Assembly (NCBI RefSeq): GCF_002837145.1
Contig: NZ_NWMV01000003.1
Coordinates: forward strand, 1-64,000
Direction of reading: 5' to 3'
Length of the DNA stretch: 64,000 nt
DNA from: Macromonas nakdongensis
GTDB taxonomy: Bacteria > Pseudomonadota > Gammaproteobacteria > Burkholderiales > Burkholderiaceae_C
Part shown: positions 21,423-33,836 of the stretch, one piece after another
Layout of the letters: each line of letters starts with the position of its first letter
How positions within the stretch are numbered: position 1 is the first letter of the stretch
Notes under the pieces: generated by a model
Seen by the model: only the letters and a program-made list of their open reading frames with translations
What the model was told of the DNA's origin: nothing
Databases searched by the model: none
Translations under genes and position numbers: made by a program

Positions 21423-21995
21423 TCAGGCGTCGCGCGCGGGCAGTCGGCCCAGGCAGTGCCAGGCCCAGCCCCAGGCCAGACCGCCCAGGCCGATCAGCAC
21501 CCACACCAACGGCAGCCGCAGCCAGGCGATGGCGACAAAGGCCGCCAGGGCCAGTCCGGTGCAGGCGAGTCGGCCCATGGGGTTGTTGCCCAGCGCGCCG
21601 ATCAGTTTCAGGCCGGTGCCGGTGACCAGGCCCGCCGCCACCGCCCCCATGCCGCGCAGCGCGCCTTGTACCACCCCGGAATCGGCCACGCTGGCAAAGG
21701 CCACGGCCAGCAACAGCACCACCACCAGCGGCAGGGCCAGCATGCCGGCCAGGGCCGCCAGGGCGCCGCTCCAGCCGAAGTAGCGCCCGCCGATCATCAG
21801 CGACAGGTTGACCACGTTCGGCCCCGGCAGAATCTGCGCCACGGCCCATTCCTCGACAAACTGCTCGCGTGTCATCCAGCGCTTGCGCTCCACCAGCTCG
21901 CGTTGCACCACGGCCAGCACCCCGCCAAAGCCCTGCAGGGCCAGCCAGGTGAAGGACCAGAACAAGTCGGCGCGCGAGCGCGGTTGCCCGGTCAC
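21423..21995 (-). CDS. chrA: chromate transporter, short-chain CHR protein (first of a pair)
   Basis: 190 residues with the N-terminal CHR signature [19 protein letters not shown] and [19 protein letters not shown], then about five membrane segments. It is the partner of the CHR gene at 20813-21409. The GTG start at 21995 overlaps the stop of the upstream SDR gene by four bases (GTGA), so its translation is likely coupled to that gene. Confidence 0.87.
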   Translation of the reverse strand: MTGQPRSRADLFWSFTWLALQGFGGVLAVVQRELVERKRWMTREQFVEEWAVAQILPGPNVVNLSLMIGGRYFGWSGALAALAGMLALPLVVVLLLAVAFASVADSGVVQGALRGMGAVAAGLVTGTGLKLIGALGNNPMGRLACTGLALAAFVAIAWLRLPLVWVLIGLGGLAWGWAWHCLGRLPARDA

Positions 21996-22735
21996 ACCGT
22001 CATGCCGCCGGCCACTTCCAGCACGGTGCCGTTGATGTAACTGGCCTCGTCGCTGGCCAGGAAGGCGTAGGCGTTGGCAATCTCTTCGGGCCGGCCCAGG
22101 CGGCGCAGCGGCACTTTGTGTGCCATTTCAGCGATCACCTTCTCGGGGATGGTGTTCAAAATGGGCGTGCCGATGAAGCCCGGCGCCACCGCGTTCACCC
22201 GCACGCCCTTGGGGCCCAGCTCCCGGCTCCAGGTTTTGGTGAAGCCGATCACGCCGAACTTGGTGGCGGCGTAGTTGGTCTGGCCGAAGTTGCCGTAAAT
22301 GCCGACCACGCTGGAGGCGTTCAGGATCACGCCGCTGCCTTGCTCGACCATGGTGTCGGCCACCGCCTGCGCACAGTGGAAGACGCCGCGCAGGTTGACG
22401 TCGATCACGCGGTCGAACTGTTCCAGCGTCATCTTCTGCAGCCGCGCGTCCTGGGTGATGCCGGCGTTGTTCACCAGCACGTCGATGCGGCCGAAGCGCT
22501 CCTTCACCTGGGCCACCACCGCGTCCACCATGGCGCGCTGGGTCACGTCCATGACGCAGCCGATGGCGGTGGCGCCCAGGGCCTGGCAGCGGGCGACCAC
22601 GGCATCCACCGCGGCCTGGCGCACGTCGCAGACGACGACGATGGCGCCCTCCTGGGCGAATTTCAGCGCGGTGGCCTCGCCGATGCCCTGGCCTGCGCCG
22701 GTGACGATGCTGACTTTGTTCTCGAGTCTTTTCAT
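21992..22735 (-). CDS. SDR-family oxidoreductase (FabG / acetoacetyl-CoA reductase-like)
   Basis: 247-residue classical short-chain dehydrogenase. The nucleotide-binding motif TGAGQGIG is at residues 12-19, NNAG at 89-92, and the catalytic Ser142, Tyr155 and Lys159 are in place (NASSVVG, YAATK). The segment [11 protein letters not shown] resembles both FabG and PhaB. Being divergent from phaR it could be a PHB-pathway acetoacetyl-CoA reductase, but FabG-type or other substrates cannot be ruled out. The ATG at 22735 gives the family N-terminus; it is the first gene of the SDR-chrA-chrA operon. Confidence 0.88.
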   Translation of the reverse strand: MKRLENKVSIVTGAGQGIGEATALKFAQEGAIVVVCDVRQAAVDAVVARCQALGATAIGCVMDVTQRAMVDAVVAQVKERFGRIDVLVNNAGITQDARLQKMTLEQFDRVIDVNLRGVFHCAQAVADTMVEQGSGVILNASSVVGIYGNFGQTNYAATKFGVIGFTKTWSRELGPKGVRVNAVAPGFIGTPILNTIPEKVIAEMAHKVPLRRLGRPEEIANAYAFLASDEASYINGTVLEVAGGMTV

Positions 22736-22828
22736 GATGCGAATGCGATGAGGGTGGAACGTGCGTGGCATCTTAAGCCGTTGGCGTGCGTCGGTCGCGC
22801 CCCGGCGTTGCCCGGGTGACAGGGACTG

Positions 22829-22843
22829 TGCTGCTTTGCAGCA
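22829..22843. promoter_or_regulatory. putative PhaR operator, TGCTGC-TTT-GCAGCA
   Basis: Perfect inverted repeat with six-base arms and three-base spacer in the divergent gap between the SDR gene (start 22735) and phaR (start 22955). It contains CTGCTTTGCAG, which fits the CTGC-N3-GCAG element reported for PhaR in Paracoccus and Rhodobacter. It sits about 40 bases upstream of the likely phaR -10. Autoregulation or control of the SDR operon is an inference. Confidence 0.6.
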
Positions 22844-22884
22844 ACGCCAGCCGCCCCGGGGTGTCCGTGGGGTCATTTCCTTTT

Positions 22885-22890
22885 TACAAT
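22885..22890 (+). promoter_or_regulatory. -10-like element of phaR
   Basis: TACAAT at 22885-22890 following a run of five T, 64 bases before the chosen phaR GTG. If this is the -10, the ATG at 22889 lies within the promoter and cannot be the start, which supports the GTG at 22955. Confidence 0.5.
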
Positions 22891-22954
22891 GGCCACACCC
22901 ACACCACCGGTCTGCGGGCGCAAGCCCGACGGGCTTTTCACAGGAGCGAGATCA

Positions 22955-23467
22955 GTGCAAACGAAAGAGGCCGACCCCACGGCCACCGCCGGCAAGCCCC
23001 TGCGCGTCATCAAAAAGTACCCGAACCGCCGGCTCTACGACACCGACACCTCGTCCTACATCACCCTGGCCGAGGTCAAGGCCCTGGTCATGCGGGCCGA
23101 GCCCTTCGTGGTGCGCGACGCCAAGACCAACGAGGACCTGACCCGCAGCATCCTGTTGCAGATCATCCTGGAAGAGGAGACCGCGGGGGTGCCCCTGTTC
23201 TCCGAGAACATGCTGGCCAACATGATCCGCTTTTACGGCCACTCCATGCAGGACTTCATGGGCTCCTACCTGGACAAGAACCTGCAGATCTTCATGGAAA
23301 TGCAGCAGAAAATGACCGACCAGGCCAAGGGGCTGACGCCCGAACTCTGGCAGCAGTTCATGAACGCGCAGACGCCCTTGATGATGGGCAACTACTTCAG
23401 CCAGTCGCAGAATGCTTTCACCCAGATGCAGGAGCAGATGCTGAGCGCCTTTGGCGTCAAGCGCTGA
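22955..23467 (+). CDS. phaR: polyhydroxyalkanoate synthesis repressor PhaR
   Basis: 170 residues. The N-terminal PHB/PHA accumulation regulator DNA-binding domain is clear (RVIKKYPNRRLYDTDTSSYI at about residues 16-35), followed by the PHB-binding region with Met/Gln-rich amphipathic helices (FMEMQQKMTDQ, FTQMQEQML). PhaR senses PHA granules and represses phasin genes and itself. The GTG at 22955 was chosen because AGGAG lies nine bases upstream, and an upstream ATG at 22889 overlaps the likely -10. A matching operator lies at 22829-22843. Confidence 0.93.
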   Translation: MQTKEADPTATAGKPLRVIKKYPNRRLYDTDTSSYITLAEVKALVMRAEPFVVRDAKTNEDLTRSILLQIILEEETAGVPLFSENMLANMIRFYGHSMQDFMGSYLDKNLQIFMEMQQKMTDQAKGLTPELWQQFMNAQTPLMMGNYFSQSQNAFTQMQEQMLSAFGVKR

Positions 23468-23528
23468 GCGTCGGGGCCTGCTGACGGCGTCCCGTGCTCC
23501 GGCGCGCCGGACCTGAGACAATCGGGGG

Positions 23529-24950
23529 ATGAGCGACACCATCTCCCCCGCCGCCCCCGTGGCGCCCACGTCCGCCCCCAAGGTGGGCTTCGTCAGCCTC
23601 GGGTGCCCCAAGGCACTCACCGATTCCGAACTGATCCTCACCCAGCTCAGCGCCGAAGGCTACGAAACCAGCAAGACCTTCGCCGGCGCCGACCTGGTCA
23701 TCGTCAACACCTGCGGCTTCATCGACGACGCCGTGCAGGAAAGCCTGGACACCATCGGCGAGGCCCTGGCCGACAACGGCAAGGTCATCGTCACCGGCTG
23801 CCTGGGCGCCCGCGAAGGCGAGGGCGGTGGCAACCTGGTGCGCCAGATGCACCCGAGCGTGCTGGCCGTGACCGGTCCGCACGCCACCCACGAGGTGATG
23901 GAGGCGGTGCACCAGCACCTGCCCAAGCCGCACGACCCCTTCATCGACCTGGTGCCGCAGCGCCTGTCCAACGCCATCGAGGGTGTGGGCGTCAAGCTCA
24001 CCCCGCGCCACTACGCTTATTTGAAAATCAGCGAAGGCTGCAACCACCGCTGCACCTTCTGCATCATCCCGTCGATGCGCGGCGACCTGGTCAGCCGCCC
24101 GATCGGCGAGGTGCTGACCGAGGCCCGCAAGCTGTTCGAGGGCGGCGTGAAAGAGTTGCTGGTGGTGAGCCAGGACACCTCTGCTTATGGCGTGGACCTG
24201 CAGTACCGCACCGGCTTCTGGGACGGAAAACCGGTCAAGACCAAGCTGTACGACCTGGTGCGTGCCCTGGGCGAACTGGCGCGCCAGCACGGCGCCTGGG
24301 TGCGCCTGCACTACGTCTACCCCTACCCGCACGTGGACGACGTGATTCCCCTGATGGCCGAGGGCCTGTGCCTGCCCTACCTGGACGTGCCGCTGCAGCA
24401 CAGCCACCCGGACGTGCTCAAGCGCATGAAGCGCCCGGCCAGCGGCGAGCGCAACCTGGAGCGCATCCAGCGCTGGCGCGAAGTGTGCCCCGAGATCGTG
24501 GTGCGCAGCACCTTCATCGCCGGTTTCCCGGGCGAGACCGAGGCCGAGTTCCAGCACCTGCTCGACTTCGTGGCCGAGGCCCAGATCGACCGGGCCGGCT
24601 GTTTCGCCTACTCCCCGGTGACGGGGGCCGCCGCCAACGACCTGCCTGGGGCCTTGCCCGATGCGGTGCGCGAGGAGCGCCGCGCCCGCTTCATGGCCGT
24701 GGCCGAGCGCGTGTCGGCCGAGCGCCTGCAGCGCCGCGTGGGTGCCACCATGCAGGTGTTGGTGGACCAGGCGCTGAGTCTGGGCAAAAAGGGTGGGGTG
24801 GGTCGCAGTTATGCCGACGCCCCAGAAATCGACGGCCAGGTGCGCCTGCTGCCGCCGGAAAAGGCGAGCAAGACCTACAAGGTGGGCGATTTTGTCAAGG
24901 TCCGCATCGTCGGGGCCGATGGACACGACCTGATCGGGCAACCGGTGTGA
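23529..24950 (+). CDS. rimO: ribosomal protein uS12 methylthiotransferase RimO
   Basis: 473-residue radical-SAM enzyme that adds a methylthio group to the conserved Asp of ribosomal protein S12. The N-terminal UPF0004 domain with its own Fe-S cysteines begins [10 protein letters not shown] and includes NTCGF and GCLGAR. The radical-SAM cysteines are about 171, 175 and 178 in GCNHRCTFC, and a C-terminal TRAM domain ends near [16 protein letters not shown] at 23517-23522 ends only six bases before the ATG, hinting at a very short leader. Confidence 0.96.
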   Translation: MSDTISPAAPVAPTSAPKVGFVSLGCPKALTDSELILTQLSAEGYETSKTFAGADLVIVNTCGFIDDAVQESLDTIGEALADNGKVIVTGCLGAREGEGGGNLVRQMHPSVLAVTGPHATHEVMEAVHQHLPKPHDPFIDLVPQRLSNAIEGVGVKLTPRHYAYLKISEGCNHRCTFCIIPSMRGDLVSRPIGEVLTEARKLFEGGVKELLVVSQDTSAYGVDLQYRTGFWDGKPVKTKLYDLVRALGELARQHGAWVRLHYVYPYPHVDDVIPLMAEGLCLPYLDVPLQHSHPDVLKRMKRPASGERNLERIQRWREVCPEIVVRSTFIAGFPGETEAEFQHLLDFVAEAQIDRAGCFAYSPVTGAAANDLPGALPDAVREERRARFMAVAERVSAERLQRRVGATMQVLVDQALSLGKKGGVGRSYADAPEIDGQVRLLPPEKASKTYKVGDFVKVRIVGADGHDLIGQPV

Positions 24951-24952
24951 GG

Positions 24953-24990
24953 GAATGCCGGCGCAGCCCTCTGGGGCTGCGCCGGCATTC
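24953..24990 (+). terminator. 17-bp perfect hairpin after rimO
   Basis: Arms 24953-24969 and 24974-24990 pair over 17 bases with a four-base loop TCTG, starting three bases after the rimO stop. There is no T-run behind it, so it is either a Rho-type/3'-end stabilising structure or part of a double terminator with the hairpin at 25039-25070. Confidence 0.65.
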
Positions 24991-25038
24991 ATGCAGCGCG
25001 AGCGCACAGAATCTGCCGGGCTGAGCCGTTCGGGCAAG

Positions 25039-25070
25039 AAAAAAGGCTTGCATCGCTGCAAGCCTTTTTT
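25039..25070. terminator. bidirectional intrinsic terminator between rimO and tRNA-Leu
   Basis: Fourteen-base stem AAAAAAGGCTTGCA / TGCAAGCCTTTTTT with loop TCGC. The A-run and T-run make it work on both strands: forward for rimO, reverse for the tRNA-Leu gene that ends eight bases to its right. Confidence 0.9.
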
Positions 25071-25077
25071 GTATTTT

Positions 25078-25162
<85 letters not shown>

Positions 25163-25178
25163 ATCTCAGGAAGCCACT

Positions 25179-25184
25179 ATTCTA
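25179..25184 (-). promoter_or_regulatory. extended -10 of tRNA-Leu copy 1
   Basis: On the reverse strand this reads TGCTAGAAT, an extended -10, 16 bases before the mature tRNA 5' end. The equivalent position of copy 2 has TGCTATACT, so each tRNA seems to have its own promoter. Confidence 0.55.
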
Positions 25185-25270
25185 GCACGGGATTTTTGGG
25201 GTTTTGGGCGGTGCTGAAGAAATTTCGGGCGATTGCCTGCCGGGTATTGTTGGGGGGATTGGGGTCTGGA

Positions 25271-25307
25271 AAAGAAAAAAGCTTGTGGATCGGAATCCAC
25301 AAGCTTT
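25271..25307 (-). terminator. intrinsic terminator of tRNA-Leu copy 2
   Basis: Read on the reverse strand: stem AAAGCTTGTGGAT / ATCCACAAGCTTT (13 bases), loop of four, followed by a T-rich tract TTTCTTTT. It lies 12 bases after the 3' end of copy 2 and separates the two tRNA genes. Confidence 0.85.
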
Positions 25308-25319
25308 AGTCTTTATGAT

Positions 25320-25404
<85 letters not shown>

Positions 25405-25420
25405 TTTCAGATAAGCTGAA

Positions 25421-25426
25421 AGTATA
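25421..25426 (-). promoter_or_regulatory. extended -10 of tRNA-Leu copy 2
   Basis: Reverse-strand TGCTATACT, 16 bases before the mature tRNA 5' end, a strong extended -10 of the kind common for stable RNA genes. Confidence 0.6.
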
Positions 25427-25462
25427 GCACGCGAAAACACTGCAGCGAGTGCAAAGAGACGA

Positions 25463-27754
25463 GTGAAAGAAAAAAATCCCAATTTGTTGTTGTCCGAATT
25501 CGAAGGGGTGGTGGCCGGCCACCGCGATGGCCACGGTTTTGTCGTCCGCGACGACGGCCAGCCCGACCTCTACCTCCCCCCCAACGAGATGCGCGCCGTG
25601 CTCCACAAGGATCGGGTCAAGGCCCGCGTGGTGCGGCAGGACCGGCGCGGACGGCCCGAGGGCCGGGTGACCGAGATTCTGGAGCGTTCGCGCGCGCCCA
25701 TCATCGGCCGGTTGCTGCAGGAAAGCGGTGTCTGGCTGGTGGCGCCGGAAGACAAGCGTTACGGCCAGGACGTGCTGATTCCCAAGGGCGCGACCGGCTC
25801 GGCCAAACCGGGCGAGGTGGTGGTGGTGGAACTGACCGAGCCGCCGGCCCTGTATGGCCAGCCGGTGGGTCGGGTGAAAGAGGTGCTGGGCGACATCGAC
25901 GACCCGGGCATGGAGATCGAAATCGCGGTGCGCAAATACGACGTGCCGCACGAGTTCTCGGAAGCCGCCCTGGCCCAGTCGCGCGGCCTGCCGGACAAGG
26001 TCCGGGCCAGCGACAAGCGCGCTCGCATCGACCTGACCGACGTGCCGCTGGTGACCATCGACGGCGAAGACGCGCGTGATTTCGACGACGCGGTCTATTG
26101 CGAGCCGGCCAAGGTTGGGCGCGGCAAGGGCTGGCGCCTGCTGGTGGCCATCGCCGACGTGAGCCACTACGTAGAAACCGGCTCGCCCATCGACGTGGAC
26201 GCCTACGACCGCGCCACCAGCGTGTACTTCCCGCGCCGCGTCATCCCGATGCTGCCGGAAAAGCTGTCCAACGGCCTGTGTTCGCTCAACCCCGAGGTCG
26301 AGCGCCTGTGCATGGTCTGCGACATGCTGATCAACGCCAAGGGCGAGATCCATGCCTACCAGTTCTACCCGGCGGTGATGTTCAGCCACGGCCGACTGAC
26401 CTACACCGAGGTCGCGGCGGTGCTGCAGAACACCCGTGGCCCCGAGGCCCAGCAGCGGCGATCGCTGGTGCCGCACCTGCTGAACCTGCACGACGTGTAC
26501 CGGGCCCTGCTGGGCGCACGCGAGCGCCGCGGCGCCGTCGATTTCGAGACCACCGAAACCCAGATCGTCTGCGACGAGTCCGGTCGCATCGAACGCATCG
26601 TGCCGCGCACCCGCAACGACGCGCACAAGCTGATCGAGGAGGCCATGCTGGCGGCCAACGTCTGCTCGGCCGAGTTCATCGCCCAAAGCAAGCACCTGGG
26701 GCTGTACCGGGTGCACGACGGCCCGACCCCGGAAAAACTGGAAACCTTGCGCCAGTACCTGAAGGCGCTGGGGGTGCAGCAGACGGTGGGCGATCTGCCC
26801 CGGCCCATGGATTTCCAGCAGATCGCGCACGCGACCCAGGAGCGTCCGGACGCCGCCCAGATCCACCAGATGCTGTTGCGCTCGATGTCGCAGGCCATCT
26901 ACGCGCCGCAGAACCAGGGCCACTTCGGCCTGGCGTTCGAGGCCTACACCCATTTCACCAGCCCCATCCGCCGCTACCCGGACTTGCTGGTGCACCGGGT
27001 GATCAAGGCCATTCTGCTGGAACGCAAATACCACCTGCCCAATCTGCCCACCCCGGGCGAGGCCCACGCCAAACTGGCCAAGCGCCTGGCCACGCGCAAA
27101 CCGCCGGACAAGGCCAGCAAGGCCAAGCCCACCGCCGAAATGCTGGGCTGGCAGGCTGCGGGCCTGCATTGCAGTGCCAACGAGCGCCGTGCCGACGAGG
27201 CCAGCCGCGACGTGGAGGCCTGGCTCAAGTGCAAATACATGCGCGAGCGCCTGGGCGAGGAGTTCGGTGGCGTGGTCACCGCCGTCACCAGTTTCGGTTT
27301 GTTCGTCACCCTCGACAGCCTGTATGTCGAGGGGTTGGTCCACATCACCGAACTGGGCGGCGAGTACTTCCGCTTTGACGAGACCCGCCAGGAACTCCGC
27401 GGCGAACGCACCGGCATCCGCTACGCCCTGGGCTCCCGGGTGAACGTGCAGGTCAGCCGGGTCGATCTGGACGGGCGCCGCATCGACTTCCGTCTGGTGC
27501 GCGGCGAAGACGATCTGGTGATGCGTGCCCTGCGCGACAAGACCGGTGGTGAGGCCGAGCCACCGACCACCAGGCCACCGAAAACCGGTCGTGGCGCTGG
27601 CCGTTCGGGCAAGTCGGCGTCACCGTACGCGTCCGAACGCCGGGGCACTGCCGCCGGGGCGCCTGCCTGGTCCAGCACCCGCGGGACGGGCCCGTCCGCG
27701 GCCGGGCGCAAGGGCCGTGCGCCCTCGGGCAAGACGAAAAAGAGCCGACGTTGA
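25463..27754 (+). CDS. rnr: exoribonuclease R
   Basis: 763-residue 3'-5' exoribonuclease of the RNB family that degrades structured RNA and trims rRNA. Cold-shock domains lie in the first 190 residues. The RNB catalytic centre with its aspartates is in DGEDARDFDDAVY (about 196-208). A C-terminal S1 domain starts near EFGGVVTAVTSFGLFV, and the last 65 residues are a basic Gly/Arg/Ser/Lys tail. The start is a GTG at 25463 (VKEKNPNLLL). YggT follows one base after its stop. Confidence 0.95.
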   Translation: MKEKNPNLLLSEFEGVVAGHRDGHGFVVRDDGQPDLYLPPNEMRAVLHKDRVKARVVRQDRRGRPEGRVTEILERSRAPIIGRLLQESGVWLVAPEDKRYGQDVLIPKGATGSAKPGEVVVVELTEPPALYGQPVGRVKEVLGDIDDPGMEIEIAVRKYDVPHEFSEAALAQSRGLPDKVRASDKRARIDLTDVPLVTIDGEDARDFDDAVYCEPAKVGRGKGWRLLVAIADVSHYVETGSPIDVDAYDRATSVYFPRRVIPMLPEKLSNGLCSLNPEVERLCMVCDMLINAKGEIHAYQFYPAVMFSHGRLTYTEVAAVLQNTRGPEAQQRRSLVPHLLNLHDVYRALLGARERRGAVDFETTETQIVCDESGRIERIVPRTRNDAHKLIEEAMLAANVCSAEFIAQSKHLGLYRVHDGPTPEKLETLRQYLKALGVQQTVGDLPRPMDFQQIAHATQERPDAAQIHQMLLRSMSQAIYAPQNQGHFGLAFEAYTHFTSPIRRYPDLLVHRVIKAILLERKYHLPNLPTPGEAHAKLAKRLATRKPPDKASKAKPTAEMLGWQAAGLHCSANERRADEASRDVEAWLKCKYMRERLGEEFGGVVTAVTSFGLFVTLDSLYVEGLVHITELGGEYFRFDETRQELRGERTGIRYALGSRVNVQVSRVDLDGRRIDFRLVRGEDDLVMRALRDKTGGEAEPPTTRPPKTGRGAGRSGKSASPYASERRGTAAGAPAWSSTRGTGPSAAGRKGRAPSGKTKKSRR

Positions 27755-27755
27755 C

Positions 27756-28304
27756 ATGCGCATCCTGTTGTTTCTGCTGGACACCCTGTTCTTCTTCCTG
27801 GTTGGCGCCGCGCTCTTGCGTGGCTGGATGAACACCCGCCGCCTGCGCATGACGCAGCAGCCCGGGCTGTTCGTCATGGCCATCACCGACTGGATCGTGC
27901 GCCCGATGCGCAAGGTCCTGCCGCGGGGCTGGGCCCAGGCAAATGCCGACTGGGGCAGTTTCCTGGCGGGGCTGGCGCTGGCGCTGGCCTATTCCTTCTG
28001 CTTCCACGCCCTGTTCGGCGGCCAGTTGTCGGGCTTGTCCAGCCTGGGGTGGATGCTCACCCTGCCGGTGGTGGCCATCACCTTCTTGCTGCGCACCGTG
28101 CTGCAGGGGCTGATGCTGCTGACCCTGGCCTACGCCGTGTTGTCCTGGGTGCAGCCCCAGGCGCCGGTGCAGGCCACGCTGGCCCGTCTGGTCGAGCCCT
28201 TGCTGGCGCCGTTCCGGCGCTGGGTGCCGGTGGTCGGGGGCTTCGATCTGTCCACGCTGTTGCTGATTCTGCTGTTGCAGATCGGGTTGATGCTGCTGGG
28301 CTGA
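27756..28304 (+). CDS. YggT family membrane protein
   Basis: 182 residues, almost all hydrophobic, with two YGGT repeats. Each repeat has a pair of membrane helices and the motif seen as WIVRPMRKVLPR in the first and RLVEPLLAPFRRWVP in the second. The family is implicated in cell-division septum placement and osmotic tolerance, but its biochemical role is unclear. It starts one base after the rnr stop, so expression is probably linked. The next gene, moeA, is convergent. Confidence 0.85.
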   Translation: MRILLFLLDTLFFFLVGAALLRGWMNTRRLRMTQQPGLFVMAITDWIVRPMRKVLPRGWAQANADWGSFLAGLALALAYSFCFHALFGGQLSGLSSLGWMLTLPVVAITFLLRTVLQGLMLLTLAYAVLSWVQPQAPVQATLARLVEPLLAPFRRWVPVVGGFDLSTLLLILLLQIGLMLLG

Positions 28305-28365
28305 GATCCGACGCCCTGGGCGTGGGACGCTGCTGGCGCGGCCGCGCGGCGTGGGATGGCGGGGG

Positions 28366-29643
<1,278 letters not shown>

Positions 29644-29668
29644 GGTCTATGGGGTGGCGCCGAGCGCG

Positions 29669-30292
29669 TCAGCCTTCGAGGGCGCGCAGCTCGGGCAGGG
29701 TGTTGGCGTTGCAGAAGGCCTGCGGGTCGTCACCCGCTTGGTCGAAGGGGACGGTGACGGTGCGGTGCTGGCGGGTCCAGCCTTCCACCTTGCGACCGCC
29801 GGCCTGGGTGTAGGCCAGCAGGCTGTCGCGCAAGTCGGTCTTCATCAGGCAGAACACGGGCTGGGTGCGCCAGGTGTCGCTGCCCTCACGGGCGCTGGCC
29901 AGGGCGATGTCGGCCTCACTGTGTTCCAGTGCCAGTGCCAGCCGCTCCAGCAGGTCCAGCGGGTACAGGGGCACATCGCAGGGCACGGTCAGCAGGTAGG
30001 GGGTGGGGCAGTGCGCCAGCCCGGCGAGGAAGCCGGCCAGCGGGCCGGCGTAGTCCGGCAGCTCGTCCGGCCAGACCGGTGCGCCAAAGGTCGCGTAATC
30101 CGCCAGGTACCGGTTGGCATTGACCAGGGTGCCGGCCAGCCGCGTACCCTGCTGGCGCTGCAGGCGTTGCAGGGCGTTCAACGCCAGGGGCGTCCCGTGA
30201 AAGGGCTGAAGGCCCTTGTCCACGCCACCCATGCGCGAGCCCCGCCCGCCGGACAAGACGACGCCGGTGACGCTGTGCGGTCCGACCTTCAT
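29669..30292 (-). CDS. mobA: molybdenum cofactor guanylyltransferase MobA
   Basis: 207-residue nucleotidyltransferase that couples GMP to Mo-molybdopterin to form the guanine dinucleotide cofactor used by DMSO-reductase-type enzymes. The GTP-binding signature [17 protein letters not shown] is at residues 13-29, and the metal-binding region is VPCDVPLYP. The ATG overlaps the moaA stop by four bases. Its presence implies MGD-dependent molybdoenzymes elsewhere in the genome. Confidence 0.94.
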   Translation of the reverse strand: MKVGPHSVTGVVLSGGRGSRMGGVDKGLQPFHGTPLALNALQRLQRQQGTRLAGTLVNANRYLADYATFGAPVWPDELPDYAGPLAGFLAGLAHCPTPYLLTVPCDVPLYPLDLLERLALALEHSEADIALASAREGSDTWRTQPVFCLMKTDLRDSLLAYTQAGGRKVEGWTRQHRTVTVPFDQAGDDPQAFCNANTLPELRALEG

Positions 30293-31428
30293 CCGCCGAT
30301 GTAGCTCATTTCGATGCGGCGCCCCGGGCCGATGCCCGCGTCCGCCGGCAGGGCCGCGCGCAACTCGGAGTAGCGGTCGCTGCGCTGTTGCCAGATGTTT
30401 CCGATCGCCGAGGCGATGTCGGCGTCGTGGGCGCCCTCGCGCAGCAGGCTGCGCAGGTCGTGGCCCTGGCTGGCGAACAGGCAGAGGTAGACCTTGCCTT
30501 CGGTGGACAGGCGCGCGCGGTTGCAGTCGCCGCAGAAGGCCTGGGTGACGCTGCTGATGAAGCCCACCTCGCCGAGGGACGGGTCGTGCCGCCCGTCCGG
30601 GCCGGCGTAACCCCAGCGTTCGGCGGTTTCGCCCGGGGCGCTGGCCTGCAGTGGCACCAGCGGCAATTCGGCCTGCAGCGTGCGCAGCACTTCGGCGCTG
30701 GGCACCACCTCGTCCATGCGCCAGCCATTGGTCGCACCCACGTCCATGTATTCGATGAAGCGCAGCACAATGCCGCTGCCGCGGAAGTGCCGAGCCATCG
30801 GTAGGATCTGGTGCTCGTTGGTGCCGCGCTTGACCACCATGTTCACCTTGATCGGGCCCAGTCCTGCGGCCTGGGCCGCGGCGATGCCTTCGAGCACATT
30901 GGCCACGGGGAAGTCCACGTCGTTCATGCGGCGGAACACGCAGTCGTCCAGGCCATCCAGGCTGACGGTGACGCGGTTCAGTCCGGCCGCCTTGAGGGCC
31001 CGCGCCTTGCGCGCCAGCAGGCTGCCGTTGGTGGTCAGGGTCAGGTCCAGGGGCTGGCCGTCCACCGTGCGCAGGGCGGCCAGTTGCGCGATCAGGATTT
31101 CCAGGTTTTTGCGCAGCAGCGGTTCGCCGCCGGTCAGGCGGATCTTGTGCACGCCATGGGCCAGGAACAGGCGGGTGAGCCGGGTGATTTCTTCGAAGGT
31201 CAGCAGCGCGCTGTGGGGCAGGTACTGGTAGTCCTTATCGAAAATTTCCTTGGGCATGCAGTAACTGCAACGGAAATTGCACCGGTCGGTGACGCTGATG
31301 CGCAGGTCGCGCAGGGGCCGGCCCAGACCGTCGCTGAGCAGGCCATTGGGCACGACCGGGGTGGTCGGTACCACCGCCCGCAGGGCACGGATGCGCTGGT
31401 CGACCAGGGGGATGACGCGTTCGGACAT
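30289..31428 (-). CDS. moaA: GTP 3',8-cyclase MoaA
   Basis: Radical-SAM enzyme of 379 residues making the first intermediate of molybdopterin from GTP. The N-terminal Fe-S ligands are Cys50, Cys54 and Cys57 (CNFRCSYC). The C-terminal cluster is in [10 protein letters not shown] and the later LCLF, and the protein ends in the essential GG dipeptide (SYIGG). A reverse-strand TGTAAT (31437-31442) lies eight bases before the start. hppA lies upstream on the same strand. Confidence 0.97.
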   Translation of the reverse strand: MSERVIPLVDQRIRALRAVVPTTPVVPNGLLSDGLGRPLRDLRISVTDRCNFRCSYCMPKEIFDKDYQYLPHSALLTFEEITRLTRLFLAHGVHKIRLTGGEPLLRKNLEILIAQLAALRTVDGQPLDLTLTTNGSLLARKARALKAAGLNRVTVSLDGLDDCVFRRMNDVDFPVANVLEGIAAAQAAGLGPIKVNMVVKRGTNEHQILPMARHFRGSGIVLRFIEYMDVGATNGWRMDEVVPSAEVLRTLQAELPLVPLQASAPGETAERWGYAGPDGRHDPSLGEVGFISSVTQAFCGDCNRARLSTEGKVYLCLFASQGHDLRSLLREGAHDADIASAIGNIWQQRSDRYSELRAALPADAGIGPGRRIEMSYIGG

Positions 31429-31436
31429 GGGGCAAG

Positions 31437-31442
31437 ATTACA
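31437..31442 (-). promoter_or_regulatory. -10-like element close to the moaA start
   Basis: Reverse-strand TGTAAT, with eight bases between it and the moaA ATG. If used, the transcript would start at or within a base or two of the start codon. Confidence 0.4.
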
Positions 31443-31500
31443 CCATGACCACCGCCGGCCGTGCCCGGTAAAGCCCTGCCTGCGGTGGGGTGGCCGGGAC

Positions 31501-33558
<2,058 letters not shown>

Positions 33559-33678
33559 CGTGTGTTCTCCGGTTCGTTTGGACGGGAAGGAAGCCCACGC
33601 ACGCCAAGCCGCAGGCTTTCGTTGCGTTGCTTCCTCGCGCCGAAACCTGCACTCGGTAGAGCAGGCGCCGATGGGGCG

Positions 33679-33697
33679 ATTGGCCAACGCGGCCAAT
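33679..33697. repeat. inverted repeat, possible operator upstream of hppA
   Basis: ATTGGCC / GGCCAAT arms of seven bases around a five-base spacer AACGC. It lies about 120 bases upstream of the hppA start and 80 upstream of the ppa -10. Symmetry of this size suits a dimeric regulator, but which one is unknown. Confidence 0.4.
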
Positions 33698-33794
33698 TTA
33701 GCGCAACTCCCGGGATTTGTGCACACCGGCCGCCACACTTTTGCCCAGGGCGGGGCGCTTTCGTCAGCTTGGCGTCGGTAAAATCCGGGTTAAT

Positions 33795-33836
33795 ACAGGG
33801 CGCAAGCTTGGTGCGGTGCGCGCTTGCGCGTCCTGT
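33795..33836 (+). promoter_or_regulatory. stem-loop in the ppa 5' leader
   Basis: Arms ACAGG + GCGCAAGC (33795-33807) pair with GCTTGCGC + CCTGT (33822-33829, 33832-33836), leaving a 14-base loop and a two-base bulge. Thirteen base pairs, 36 bases before the ppa ATG, with a T5 run at 33846-33850. It could protect the mRNA 5' end or act in attenuation. Confidence 0.55.
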
